From: an uncultured Cytophagales bacterium
Lineage (GTDB): Bacteria; Bacteroidota; Bacteroidia; Cytophagales; 172606-1
Direction: 5' to 3'
DNA length: 52,532 nucleotides
Assembly: GCA_902805615.1 (NCBI GenBank)
Contig: CADCTQ010000621.1
Location: forward strand, 1 to 52,532
In this document: positions 42,498 through 51,600 of the stretch, in pieces
Position numbering within the stretch: position 1 is the first letter of the stretch
How the letters are laid out: each line of letters begins with the position of its first letter
Program-made: the position numbers and the translations under genes
The notes under the pieces: model-generated
Told to the model about the DNA's origin: nothing
What the model saw: only the letters and a program-made list of their open reading frames with translations
The model's database searches: none

Positions 42498-43418
42498 CTA
42501 CTTCTCGACCATCCTGATCTCGTATTCTTCGGCGAAGGGTTTGACCAGGAAAGGCAGGCCGGCGTACTCGGCGTAGGCTTTGGTGAAGGCGGCGCCGTAG
42601 TAGAGGATGAAGGAGGAATAGAAAATGAACAGCAGGAGCAGGATCACTGAGCCGGCCGCCCCGTAGATGGAATTGATGTTGCTGTTGACCAGCAGCTGGC
42701 GGAGGATGAATTTGCCCACCGAGAAAAGCACGGCCGTCAGCGCCGCCCCGAACCAGATGGCCCGCCACGGCACCCAGGCATCGGGCAGGTAGCGGAACAG
42801 CAGCGCGAACCACACGGCAATGATGCCCAGCGTAATGACCTGGTTCAGCAGCAGGAGCACGAACACGCCGTAGTCGGGCGTACTCTTTTGCAGCCAGTCC
42901 CAGGCAAAGGCCAGGAACACGTCCGCCACCAGCGCCGCCACCACCAGCGAACCGCTGACCAGGATCAGCAGCAGGGCCGTGAACCGGTGCCGCAGGTGGG
43001 CCAGGGCCCGCTGCCCCTCCTTTACCTGCACGTTCCAGAGCTGGTTGATGGACCGCTGCACCACGATGAACAGCGTGGTGGCAATGAAGATCAGGAAGAG
43101 AAACCCAACCACCGTGTAGACCCAGTTCCACACCAGGTCTTCCATGTTGCGGAACACCAGCCTCACCTGGCGGGTGGCCCCTTCGCCCACCACGTCGCGG
43201 ATTTCCTTGAAGATTTCACCGCTGATGATTTCCTTGTTGAACACGATGCCCAGGGCGGTGACGGCCACGAGCAGAATGGCCGGCAGGGAAAATATGGTAA
43301 AAAAGGCCGTTGCCGCGCCCAATCGCAACGGGTCGTTGTAATTGAGTTCTTTGTAGGCCATCACGAACACCTGCCGGAACGAACGGCCCGGGGGTGCATC
43401 CAAGGTTTTTATCCGCAT
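42498..43418 (-). CDS. YihY/virulence factor BrkB family inner membrane protein
   Basis: This 306-residue polytopic membrane protein has about six hydrophobic segments, starting with AATAFFTIFSLPAILLVAVT (residues 35-54). The family motif NDPLRLGAATAFFTIFSLPA occurs early, VQRSINQLWNVQ follows the second segment, and SNINSIYGAAGSVILLLLFI with YGAAFTKAYAE lies near the end. BrkB/YihY proteins were once called RNase BN or serum-resistance proteins; their function is unsettled, and a transport or envelope role is possible. No operon partner is evident. Confidence 0.92.
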   Translation of the reverse strand: MRIKTLDAPPGRSFRQVFVMAYKELNYNDPLRLGAATAFFTIFSLPAILLVAVTALGIVFNKEIISGEIFKEIRDVVGEGATRQVRLVFRNMEDLVWNWVYTVVGFLFLIFIATTLFIVVQRSINQLWNVQVKEGQRALAHLRHRFTALLLILVSGSLVVAALVADVFLAFAWDWLQKSTPDYGVFVLLLLNQVITLGIIAVWFALLFRYLPDAWVPWRAIWFGAALTAVLFSVGKFILRQLLVNSNINSIYGAAGSVILLLLFIFYSSFILYYGAAFTKAYAEYAGLPFLVKPFAEEYEIRMVEK

Positions 43419-43559
43419 AGCTAACCGCTGGGGGTACGCAAGCCCTGCCCGGAAAAAATGGAAACGAACGGGAAAAACAGGGGGCTGCCCACACCGTAAC
43501 GTGCGTACACGGATTGCCGGTTCCCGGGTTCGGGAAAAGTGCCGTCCGGGCGGTGGCCC

Positions 43560-44150
43560 TCAGGGGCGGTACTGGTTGGCGCGGATGTTTTGGGCGGCCA
43601 GCGTCGCGGTTTCTTCGATCCGTTTGCGGCGGGTTTCGGGCTTTTTGGCGTTCAGAATCCACTCCAGGATGCCCCGTTTGGCGGACCGCGGGAACGCTTC
43701 GAAGCATTGCAGGGCCGGGGGATTGGCCCGGAGGGCGGCTTCCAGGTCGGGCGGCAGGGTGAGGTTTTCGACGTCGTCGAGGGCGGTCCAGGTGCCGCGC
43801 TGCCTGGCGGCTTCGATGGCGGCCAGGCCGGCCGGGGCGATGCGTCCGGCGGCCAGCAGGACTTCCACTTTTTGTTTGTTCACGCGGCTCCAGTTGCTGC
43901 GCGGGTTGCGCCGGGTGAAGAACTGGTAGAAGCTTTCCCCGTCCCGCTTGTTGCCCTTGCTGTCAATCCAGCCGAAGCAGAGGGCTTCGTCCACGGCTTC
44001 CGGGTAGTACACGCTGGGGGTGCCGCTCTCCTTGCGGTAAATGATCAGCCACACGCTCTGGGCCGAGTCGTGGTGGGTTTCGAGCCACTGCCGCCACGCT
44101 TGCCGGTCCCTGGCATAAAACGCCGGCACGCCGTCTTTTTCCGTTTCCAT
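43560..44150 (-). CDS. YdeI/OmdA family protein
   Basis: This 196-residue cytoplasmic protein matches the YdeI family: FYARDRQAWRQWLETHHDSA, VWLIIYRKESGTPSVYYPEA, VDEALCFGWIDSKGNKRDG, FFTRRNPRSNWSRVNKQKVE and, near the end, FEAFPRSAKRGILEWILNAK with KKPETRRKRIEET. The family is linked to stress and membrane-permeability phenotypes in some bacteria, but its biochemical function is unknown. Length and motif order are normal. It stands alone; a nested inverted-repeat element lies just downstream of the gene in the other direction. Confidence 0.92.
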   Translation of the reverse strand: METEKDGVPAFYARDRQAWRQWLETHHDSAQSVWLIIYRKESGTPSVYYPEAVDEALCFGWIDSKGNKRDGESFYQFFTRRNPRSNWSRVNKQKVEVLLAAGRIAPAGLAAIEAARQRGTWTALDDVENLTLPPDLEAALRANPPALQCFEAFPRSAKRGILEWILNAKKPETRRKRIEETATLAAQNIRANQYRP

Positions 44151-44211
44151 GGGTGGGGGATTTCGATGCTCGGGGGATGAAGGTATTGGGGTATTAAGGG
44201 ATTAGGGTATT

Positions 44212-44566
44212 GGGGCGGAACCACCCCTGTCCCTTCCTTGATGGAGGCAGGGAACGCTACGGGTACGGCTGCGCGGCAAGGCAAAACGCACGTCACGGGT
44301 TCCTTCGACCATCGGCTAGGCGCATGGGTACGGCTCCCCTCCTCCATCAAGGCTACGATTAGGACACATCTTTGAAATGAGCAAAAAGGCGGTCAGTGAA
44401 GACACTGACCGCGGCAACAGCGATGCTGACCAAGACATGGAACCACGCTTACAAATATCACCACGCCGCCGTCAGTGTCCCACTGACGGCTTCGAACGGC
44501 GTTTCAAAGCCATTTTACAAACGTGTCCTAATCGTAGCCTCCATCAAGGAGGGGCCGGGGGTGGTT
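44212..44566. repeat. 355-bp nested inverted-repeat element, MITE-like
   Basis: The outer arms GGAACCACCCCTGTCCCTTC (44217-44236, continuing CTTGATGGAGG) pair with CCTCCATCAAGGAGGGGCCG (44536-44555, continuing GGGGTGGTTCC). The inner arms CCATCAAGGCTACGATTAGG (44344-44363) and CCTAATCGTAGCCTCCATC (44525-44543) pair as well. The centre contains two hairpins: GCGGTCAGTG AAGA CACTGACCGC (44389-44412) and GCCGTCAGTGTCCCACTGACGGC (44468-44490). No gene is visible in the 460-bp gap. Confidence 0.75.
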
Positions 44567-44610
44567 CCTTCGAACATCGAGCATCGAACATCGAAATCCC
44601 CCACCCCCCG

Positions 44611-45477
44611 CTATTTCTTCCCCGCCAGGCCCTTCAGGTACGCAATGCTCCGGGGCACCTGCACATCCACGGTGGGGCTTTCGTCCTCGATGTAGAAGTA
44701 CTCGATGGCCGTGTTGCGGGCGGCCTTCATCACGGCGGCAATGTCAATCTGCCCGGTGCCCAGGGCCACGTCGTTCTCCACCGGCGTGCCGCCCGACAAG
44801 TCGCCCTTCACGCCTTTTTTGAGGTCCTTCACGTGCATGAGCTTGAACCGCTGCGGGTACTTTTTGAGCAGTTTCACCGGGTCCTGGCCCGGGTGCGCCA
44901 CCCAGAGAATGTCCATTTCGAAGCCCACCGCCGACGGGTCCGTGTTCTGCACCAGGTAGTCGAACAGCGTGCCCTTGCCGTAGGGCTGGAACTCGTAGCC
45001 GTGGTTGTGGTAGCAGAACGTGAGGCCGTTGTCGCGCAGGGCTTTGCCGGCCCGGTTGAAGTCTTCAACCGCCTTTTTGGCCGTCTCCAGCGTAAAGTCC
45101 CCCTCGTGCGGAATCCAGGCCACGCGGACGTACCTGGCCCCCAGCGTTTTGGCCGTCTGGACCACCTCGTCGGTTTTGGTCAGTACGTCGTTGTAGCCGG
45201 TGCCGTAGGAAGTACACACCATGCCCCGGGCGTCGAGCAGGGCCCGGAGTTCGGCCGCCGTCTTGCCGAACAGGTTCGAAAACTCGATGTTAATGATGCC
45301 CAGGGCCTTGATCTTGTCGAGCGTGGCCGGCACGTCCTGCTTGAAACTTTCGCGGAACGTGTACGACACGACGCCCGTGCGGCCGGGAAAAAACGGTTCC
45401 TTCGCCTGGGCAGTGGCCGCCCGCGCCGCCAGCAGCAGGCAGCACAGGGCAAAAAGGGTGCGGATGGTCTGAACCAT
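44611..45477 (-). CDS. secreted sugar phosphate isomerase/epimerase-like TIM-barrel protein
   Basis: This 288-residue protein has a signal peptide (MVQTIRTLFALCCLLLAARA ending ATA-QAK) and an AP-endonuclease-2/xylose-isomerase-like TIM barrel: YTFRESFKQDVPATLDKIKA, LGIINIEFSNLFGKTAAELR, FCYHNHGYEFQPYGKGTLFD, VGFEMDILWVAHPG and FKLMHVKDLKKGVKG. The metal-binding Glu and His positions (HNH, FEMD, HVKD) are conserved. Exported members in Bacteroidota are thought to act on sugars or inositol-type compounds in the periplasm, but the substrate is unknown. ATG 45477 is chosen because the signal peptide starts there. Confidence 0.9.
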   Translation of the reverse strand: MVQTIRTLFALCCLLLAARAATAQAKEPFFPGRTGVVSYTFRESFKQDVPATLDKIKALGIINIEFSNLFGKTAAELRALLDARGMVCTSYGTGYNDVLTKTDEVVQTAKTLGARYVRVAWIPHEGDFTLETAKKAVEDFNRAGKALRDNGLTFCYHNHGYEFQPYGKGTLFDYLVQNTDPSAVGFEMDILWVAHPGQDPVKLLKKYPQRFKLMHVKDLKKGVKGDLSGGTPVENDVALGTGQIDIAAVMKAARNTAIEYFYIEDESPTVDVQVPRSIAYLKGLAGKK

Positions 45478-45804
45478 GATGTACAAATGGAAAGGATGAC
45501 GGGTGTGTCTGAACCTCGGGTTAAAGGATGAAAGAACAACCGGAAAAGAGGGGTCGGGCGGAAATATACTCAAAATCAGGCATGCACCACCCCGCCGGCA
45601 TTGTCGTACCCGCCGTTGCTGCTGAACCCTGGTTCCGTCTCCGGCGGGGTGCCGTTCCGGTGGGACGCCACGGAGCCGGCGCCGCCCGGGGGTTGCGGCC
45701 AGGTGCATTTCGGGCCGGATTTCCGGGCCGGCGACACAACCCTGGCGCGGCCCGCCAAGTAAAATGACTATTGGGGAAAAATTTTCATTTTTAGCTACAC
45801 ACGT
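45478..45804. other. divergent gap with an unexplained GC-rich block
   Basis: The 327 bp between the isomerase and CHAD genes include a very GC-rich block (about 45580-45760) that differs from the AT-rich upstream regions elsewhere. Short frames cover it on both strands but none has a start context, family signature or length that supports a gene. It could be a decayed gene. The last 45 bp before the CHAD ATG are AT-rich and may hold its promoter. Confidence 0.5.
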
Positions 45805-46725
45805 ATGGGGTACGAGCTGAACAGGGAGGAAACGGTAGCCGACAACGTCACGCGCATTCTCCGCGAAGAACTGGCGTCGGCCATCGCGTCGCTGGAAGAC
45901 CCGGGCGACGACAAAGCGGACACGATCCACAGCGTCCGCAAGCGCATCAAGAAGATCCGGGCCCTGCTGCGGCTGGTCCGCAGCGACCTCGACGAGGAAA
46001 CCTTCCGGCGCGAAAACGTGCGGTACCGCGACATCGGCAACCGGATGTCGCACCTGCGCGACGCCACGGTGATGATCAACACGCTCGACAAATTGCGGGA
46101 AACGCACCCGGACGGGCTGCCCGAAACGGCTTTCGCGGCGGTACGCGGGGCGCTGGTGACGCGTCAGGAAGAAGTTTCGGCAGCATTTTTTGCCGGTGAA
46201 AACCGGATCGGGGAAGTGATTGCGGCGTTCCGGGAGGCCGAACAACACCTGCCCGAACCCTCCGGCCGGGATTCTTTCGCCGTGTTTGCGCCCAACATCA
46301 AGGGCATTTACCGGCGCGGGGTGAAGGCGTTTGCCCTGGCGATTTCGGAGCCGACGGCCCACAACTTCCACGAACTGCGCAAGGAGGTCAAACACCTGGG
46401 CTACCACACGCGCCTGCTGCAACCGGTGTGGCCGGGCCTCTTCGAAGCGTACGAACACGAACTGGGCACGCTGGCCGAACTGCTGGGCGAGGACCACGAC
46501 CTGGGGGTGCTGGCCGACGAGATCGAGTCGGGCCGCCTGGGCCGGGACGACGAAGCGGGCAACGCCCGGCTGGTGACGCTGCTCCACGAGGAGCGGGAAA
46601 ATGTGCAACGGCAGTTCTACCCGCTGGCGCAACGGCTGTTTGCCGAAAGGGCGTCCGACTTCGTGGGCCGCTTCCGCCTCTACTGGCGCATCTGGCGGGG
46701 CGAGGCCGAAACGGTAAAGGAATAG
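45805..46725 (+). CDS. CHAD domain-containing protein (polyphosphate-binding)
   Basis: This 306-residue alpha-helical protein has the conserved basic and histidine positions of the CHAD domain: DTIHSVRKRIKKIRALLRLV (about 40-59), YRDIGNRMSHLRDATVMINT, AHNFHELRKEVKHLGYHTRL and LGEDHDLGVLADEI. CHAD domains bind inorganic polyphosphate through such Arg/Lys/His surfaces. A CYTH-domain gene follows 162 bp later, the usual partner. The stop codon TAG is the first part of a family B hairpin repeat lying between the two genes. Confidence 0.93.
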   Translation: MGYELNREETVADNVTRILREELASAIASLEDPGDDKADTIHSVRKRIKKIRALLRLVRSDLDEETFRRENVRYRDIGNRMSHLRDATVMINTLDKLRETHPDGLPETAFAAVRGALVTRQEEVSAAFFAGENRIGEVIAAFREAEQHLPEPSGRDSFAVFAPNIKGIYRRGVKAFALAISEPTAHNFHELRKEVKHLGYHTRLLQPVWPGLFEAYEHELGTLAELLGEDHDLGVLADEIESGRLGRDDEAGNARLVTLLHEERENVQRQFYPLAQRLFAERASDFVGRFRLYWRIWRGEAETVKE

Positions 46726-46860
46726 TACACTGGTGGTACACTGATTTGTTATGATGATTATGATTGATTATGATCTTTTCTGCCCATTCCGCTGCAATTG
46801 ATTCCGCTTCCATTAAAATCAGTCCCAATCATAATCATCATAAAAGATCAGTGTACCATT
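46724..46860. repeat. family B hairpin repeat B3, starts in the CHAD stop codon
   Basis: The left end TAGTACACTGGTGGTACACT (46723-46742) carries a duplicated GTACACTG. The body TATGATGATTATGATTGATT pairs with AATCATAATCATCATAA, and the right end is GATCAGTGTACCATT (46846-46860). It separates the CHAD and CYTH genes. Confidence 0.83.
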
Positions 46861-46887
46861 GACGTTTAACCGCTTATCTCTTCAACC

Positions 46888-47355
46888 ATGGGTGTAGAAA
46901 TCGAAAGGAAATATCTCGTGCGGGGGAATGCCTGGAAGGAAGGGGCTACGGGCGTAGCCTACCGGCAGGGCTACCTGAGCAGCCACCGCGAACGGACCGT
47001 GCGCATCCGGACGGCCGGCGACAAGGGCTACCTCACCATCAAGGGCATCACCACGGGGGCGGCCCGCCCGGAGTACGAGTACGAAATCCCCTACGGCGAG
47101 GCGGTGGAAATGCTGGCTACGCTCTGCGAAAAACCGGTCATCGAGAAGGTCCGCTACAAAATTCCCTTCGCGGGGCTGCTCTGGGAGGTGGACGAGTTCG
47201 GGGGCGAAAACCAGGGCCTGGTCATTGCCGAAGTGGAGCTGACCGACGAAGCCCAGTCCGTCACGCTGCCGCCCTGGGCCGGCGCCGAAGTCACGGCCGA
47301 CACCCGCTACTACAACGCCAACCTGTTCAAACACCCGTATTCAAAATGGGGGTAG
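46888..47355 (+). CDS. CYTH domain-containing protein
   Basis: This 155-residue protein starts with the signature GVEIERKYLV and continues with the alternating charged strands of a triphosphate tunnel: RTVRIRTAGDKGYLTIKG, EYEYEIPYGEAVEML, VIEKVRYKIPFAGLLWEVDE and VIAEVELTDE. CYTH enzymes hydrolyse or bind triphosphate compounds (tripolyphosphatase, thiamine triphosphatase or adenylate cyclase types). Next to a CHAD protein, a polyphosphate-related role is most likely. Its stop codon TAG is again the first three bases of a hairpin repeat. Confidence 0.94.
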   Translation: MGVEIERKYLVRGNAWKEGATGVAYRQGYLSSHRERTVRIRTAGDKGYLTIKGITTGAARPEYEYEIPYGEAVEMLATLCEKPVIEKVRYKIPFAGLLWEVDEFGGENQGLVIAEVELTDEAQSVTLPPWAGAEVTADTRYYNANLFKHPYSKWG

Positions 47356-47473
47356 TACACGGATGGTACACTGATCGGTTATGATGATTATGACGGGTTA
47401 TGATCTTTTCCGCCCATTCCGCTTCAGGCTAAAATCAGTCCCAATCATAACCATCATAATAAATCAGTGTGCC
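47353..47473. repeat. family B hairpin repeat B4, between convergent stops
   Basis: TAGTACACGGATGGTACACT (47353-47372) on the left, AATCAGTGTGCCC (47462-47474) on the right, with TATGATGATTATGACGGG and CAATCATAACCATCATAA inside. It contains the CYTH stop codon and reaches the stop codon of the bestrophin-like gene. Confidence 0.83.
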
Positions 47474-48268
47474 CTACAACGGTTCTGACAACTGCCGGCG
47501 GAGGTCGAGCAGGGGTTGGGGCGATGGGCTGGGGTGAAGGAGGCTGCGGCGCGGCTGGTCGAGGTCGAGGGTGACGAACACGAGGCCCGCCACCACCAGG
47601 CAGAAGCCACCCATCACCGGCCAGTGCAGGCGGCCCCGCGCCCCGGCAACGTAGCCGGCCACCCCGGGGGCAACCAGGGCCAGGACCAGCAGCAGGTACA
47701 CCACGGCCGCCGGCAGCCGCTGCGCTTCCCCGGCGTGCCGGGCGGCGGCGCGGGCCAGCATCTCGTTCACCGCCGGAATCATCTGGCCCGAAGCGGTGCC
47801 GTACGCGGTATCCCCCGCCAGCCCGGCCGTGCGGGCCCAGATGCGCTGCCCGTTGGTGCGGGCCGTTTCGAGGGCGGTACCGGCTACGGCCGGCGGGGTG
47901 CCGGGAGTCCCGTAGGCAATCCGCGCCTCCACGTAGTTTTTGAAATCTTCCCGGAACGCCTCCCGTTCCTCCTCGGGGTACAGCGCCACCCGCCGCAGGG
48001 CCGTCTCAATGGCATTGGCCTCCCCCACGACGGTCTGCTGCCGGTTGTCGAGGCGGACGGCCACCTGGGCGAAAGCCACCGTGAGCAGCAGCACCAGCAG
48101 GCCCAGCGTAGCCGCCGCCACCGGGTCGCTGCCCTCCCGGCGTTTGACGGCCGTGCGGCGGACGGCGAGGGCGGCCTGGTAGCCGGCAAAAGCCACCAGC
48201 AGCATCAACTGAAACAGGACGGCTGCCACCAGCCACGTATCCAGCCGGTAAATCCATGCATTTTCCAT
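47474..48268 (-). CDS. bestrophin-like (DUF4239) membrane protein
   Basis: This 264-residue membrane protein has hydrophobic segments at about 12-32 and 50-70, then a soluble middle with ANAIETALRRVALYPEEERE and FKNYVEARIAYG. Two further segments lie near 190-235 (AAVVYLLLVLALVAPGVAGY, GGFCLVVAGLVFVTLDLDQP), and the C-terminus is DQPRRSLLHPS. This is the DUF4239 pattern of bestrophin-like proteins, which are possible anion channels; no function has been shown here. The divergent neighbour is the sensor kinase gene. Confidence 0.85.
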   Translation of the reverse strand: MENAWIYRLDTWLVAAVLFQLMLLVAFAGYQAALAVRRTAVKRREGSDPVAAATLGLLVLLLTVAFAQVAVRLDNRQQTVVGEANAIETALRRVALYPEEEREAFREDFKNYVEARIAYGTPGTPPAVAGTALETARTNGQRIWARTAGLAGDTAYGTASGQMIPAVNEMLARAAARHAGEAQRLPAAVVYLLLVLALVAPGVAGYVAGARGRLHWPVMGGFCLVVAGLVFVTLDLDQPRRSLLHPSPSPQPLLDLRRQLSEPL

Positions 48269-48600
48269 GTGCGGTGCGGGGTAAGGGGTGCGGCGGCCCG
48301 GCGATCACCCACCGGGCCGGGTACTGATACGTCGTTACCCGTCCTTATGATTCACCGGGCACCGGCCCGCGGGAAGTACCCCGGAGAGGGACGGCAGGAG
48401 ATGCGCCCCCATCGCCCGACCGGCGTGGCAGGCCGGACGCCCGCCGCCGTTGAGAAAAAGGAACGCCCGTAAAGGGAGTAAAATTCTCATGGGTGTGAAT
48501 GATTTAACGGCGAAGACCGGGCGGAGGCCGGGGCCGTCAGCGGACAAAGCGAATTTTTTAACGAACCGCGGTTCGGGGTTCGGAAAACATTTGTCACTTA
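48269..48600. other. divergent intergenic region, no gene seen
   Basis: These 330 bp are GC-rich in the first half (CACCGGGCACCGGCCCG near 48350) and AT-richer towards the sensor gene. Short frames exist but none has coding character that I can support. No dispersed repeat family member is present. Confidence 0.5.
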
Positions 48601-48631
48601 TTTGTAAAAAGTTTACAATCCGGTACTTTAG
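48601..48631 (+). promoter_or_regulatory. candidate promoter of the propeller sensor kinase gene
   Basis: TTTG (48601-48604), a 19-bp spacer and TACTTTAG (48624-48631) fit the Bacteroidota promoter layout TTTG-N19-21-TAnnTTTG with one mismatch. The ATG follows 16 bp later, giving a very short leader. Confidence 0.4.
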
Positions 48632-48647
48632 GGAATACGCATAAAGT

Positions 48648-51600
48648 ATGCCGCCATTTTTACGCCTATTTGCGACGTTCCTCTTCTTCCCGTACGTTCT
48701 TCCCGCCCAGCCCGTCCGCATCGAGCACCTGACCACCCGGCAGGGCCTCTCCCACGACGTGGTCACCAGCATCATGCAGGACCGGCAGGGCTACCTCTGG
48801 CTGGGCACCACCAACGGCCTCAACCGCTACGACGGCTACGGGTTCCGGGTGTTCAGCCAGACCTACGGCGACACCACCTCCCTGCCCGTGGGGCTCATCC
48901 GCACCACGTACCTCGACCGCCGCGGCGCGTTCTGGATCGGCATGGACGGCCACGGCCTCATCCGCTTCGACCCGCTTACCGGCCGCTGCCGGAGCTACCG
49001 GCACGACCCGGCCAACCCGCGCAGCCTGGGCCACGACGACGTGTACTACGTGGGCGAAGACCCGAAAGGCAACTTCTGGGTGGGTACCTACGGCGCCGGC
49101 CTGAACCGCTTCGACCCGGCCACGGGAACGTTCACCCGCTTCGTCCACGACCCCGCCGACCCGCGCAGCCTGAGCAGCAACACCATCGAAGCCGTCCACG
49201 TGGACCGGGCCGGCATTCTCTGGATCGGCACGCAGGCCGGCGGGCTGGACCGCTTCGACCCCGCCACCGGGGGGGTCACGCGGTACCGGCCCTCCCCCGT
49301 GGCCACCCCCGCGCCCCTGACCGACATCGCCGAAGACCGGGCGGGCGCCCTGTGGCTGGGCACCGACGGCGACGGCGTGTTCCGGTTCAGCAAAGCGACC
49401 GGCCACTGCGAACGCTTCTTCCACGACCCCGCCGACGCGCACAGCCTGGGCCACAACAACGTGAGCAAACTGCTCCTGGACCGGAACGGCGCCCTGTGGG
49501 TCGGTACCCGGGGCGGGGGCCTGAGCCGCCGCGACCCGCGCACGGGCCGCTTCAGCCAGTACCAACACCACCCGCTGCGGCCCGACACGCCCAGCAGCAA
49601 CACGGTCTTTTCCCTCTGCGAAGACCGCGCCGGGCTCATCTGGGTGGGCACGCAGGGGCACGGGCTGGACAAGATCAACCCCAACCGCCCCAACTTCGAC
49701 ACCTACGCCCACAGCCCGCTGGACCCCGACGGCCTGAGCGACAACGCCGTGCGGGCCATCTATGAAGCCGATCACCACACCGTGTGGGTGGGCACCAACG
49801 GGAGCGGCCTCGACTGCCTGCAACCGGCCACCGGCAAAGCCCGCCACTTCCGCCCCGACTCCACCCGGCCGGGAAGCATCAATGGCCTGGCGATCATGGC
49901 CCTGCTGCCCGACGGGGCCGGCGGGCTCTGGGTGGCGACCTACGACGGCGGCCTGGACCGCCTCGACCCGAAGACGGGCCGCGCCACCCACTTCGTCCAC
50001 GACCCGGCCGACAGCAGCAGCCTGTCCGACAACCGCGTGCTGGCCCTGTGGCCCGACCGCGACGGCAGCCTGTGGGTGGGCACCTACGAGGGCGGGCTGG
50101 ACCGCCTCGACCCCCGCACCGGCAAGTTCACCCACCACCGCCACCGGCCCGGCGACCCCCACAGCCTGAGCAGCGACGGCATCCGGTGCCTCTACGAAGA
50201 CGCGGGCGGCAACCTGTGGGTGGGCACGGCCCACGGCCTCAACGTGCTCGACCGGCGGACGGGCCGCTTCCGGCGCTACCACCACGACCCCAAAGACCCG
50301 CACAGCCTGAGCGGCGACGCCATCCGCTGCCTCTACGAAGACGTGGGCGGCACTTTGTGGGTGGGCACCACCGACGGCGGCATCAACGGCTTCCGCCCTC
50401 CCGACGGCCGCTTTGCCCGCTACACCCGCAAGGACGGCCTGCCCGGCGACGGCATCTTCGGCATCCTCGGCGACGACCGGGGAAACCTGTGGATCAGCAC
50501 CAACAACGGGCTGGCAAAGTTCGGCCCACGCGGCAAACGCTTCCAGGTGTACGAGGAAGGGGACGGCCTGCAGGGCAATGCCTTCAGTTTCGGCAGTTAC
50601 CACCGCGGCCGGAGCGGCAAGCTGTACTTCGGCGGCAGCAAGGGCTTCAGCGCCTTTTACCCCGACAGCGTGCGGGCAGACCCGTTCGTTCCTCCCGTGG
50701 TGATTACCAACCTCGAAGTGCAGGACCGGCCCCGGCCCGAGCTGCTGGCAGGCGGCCCCGTCCGGCTCGAAGCCTCGGAAAATTCCCTCACGTTCGAGTT
50801 TGCCGCGCTGGGCTTTAACCAGCCCGAAAACCAGCAGTACGCCTACCGGCTGGAGGGCGTGGACGCCGACTGGGTGTACACGCAGGGCCGCCGGTACGCC
50901 CGGTACCCCAACCTCGACGGGGGCTCCTACGTGTTCCGGGTGATTGCCTCCAACGGCGACGGCGTGTGGAACCGGTCCGGGGTGCGCCTGCCGGTGTACA
51001 TCACGCCGCCCCTGTGGGAGCAACGGCCGTTCCGGGCGGCCCTGGTGCTGCTGGCCGGGCTGGGCCTGTGGGGCGTGTACCGGGTGCGGGTCCGGCACGT
51101 GGAGGAGAGCAACCGGCAACTCGAAGCGCTGGTCCGGAGCCGCACGGAAGCCATGCGTCTCCAGAGCCGGGACTTGAAAGAGGTGCTGCTCATCACGCGG
51201 CGGCAGCAGCGGGAAGCCGAAATCCTGCGCCGGCAGGCCGAAGAAGCCAACCGCATGAAAACGGAGTTGATGAACATTGCCGTGCACGACCTCAAAAACC
51301 CGCTGGGCGGCATCATGCTCTACGCCGACCTGGTGAAAGACGCGGTGACCGACCCCGACCGGGCGGTACGCCTCACGCAAACGATCAAAGACACGGCGCA
51401 GGGGATGTTCGGGCTGATCTCCAACCTGCTCACGCGCAGCCGACTGGAGGGCAACAGCATGTCGCTGGAGAAGGACCGCCTCGACGTGGCCCGGCTGGTG
51501 CAGGCGGCAGTGGCCCGCAACACGCCGATGGCGCAGCTCAAGGGGCAGCAACTGCTCTACCAGGAGGAGCCCGGCTGCACGGCCGACGTGGACCCGGACC

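Noticed and set aside
45478-46632. N-terminal extension of the sugar isomerase-like gene to 46632
   Set aside because: The extra residues lie antisense to the CHAD gene and the signal peptide starts at 45477.
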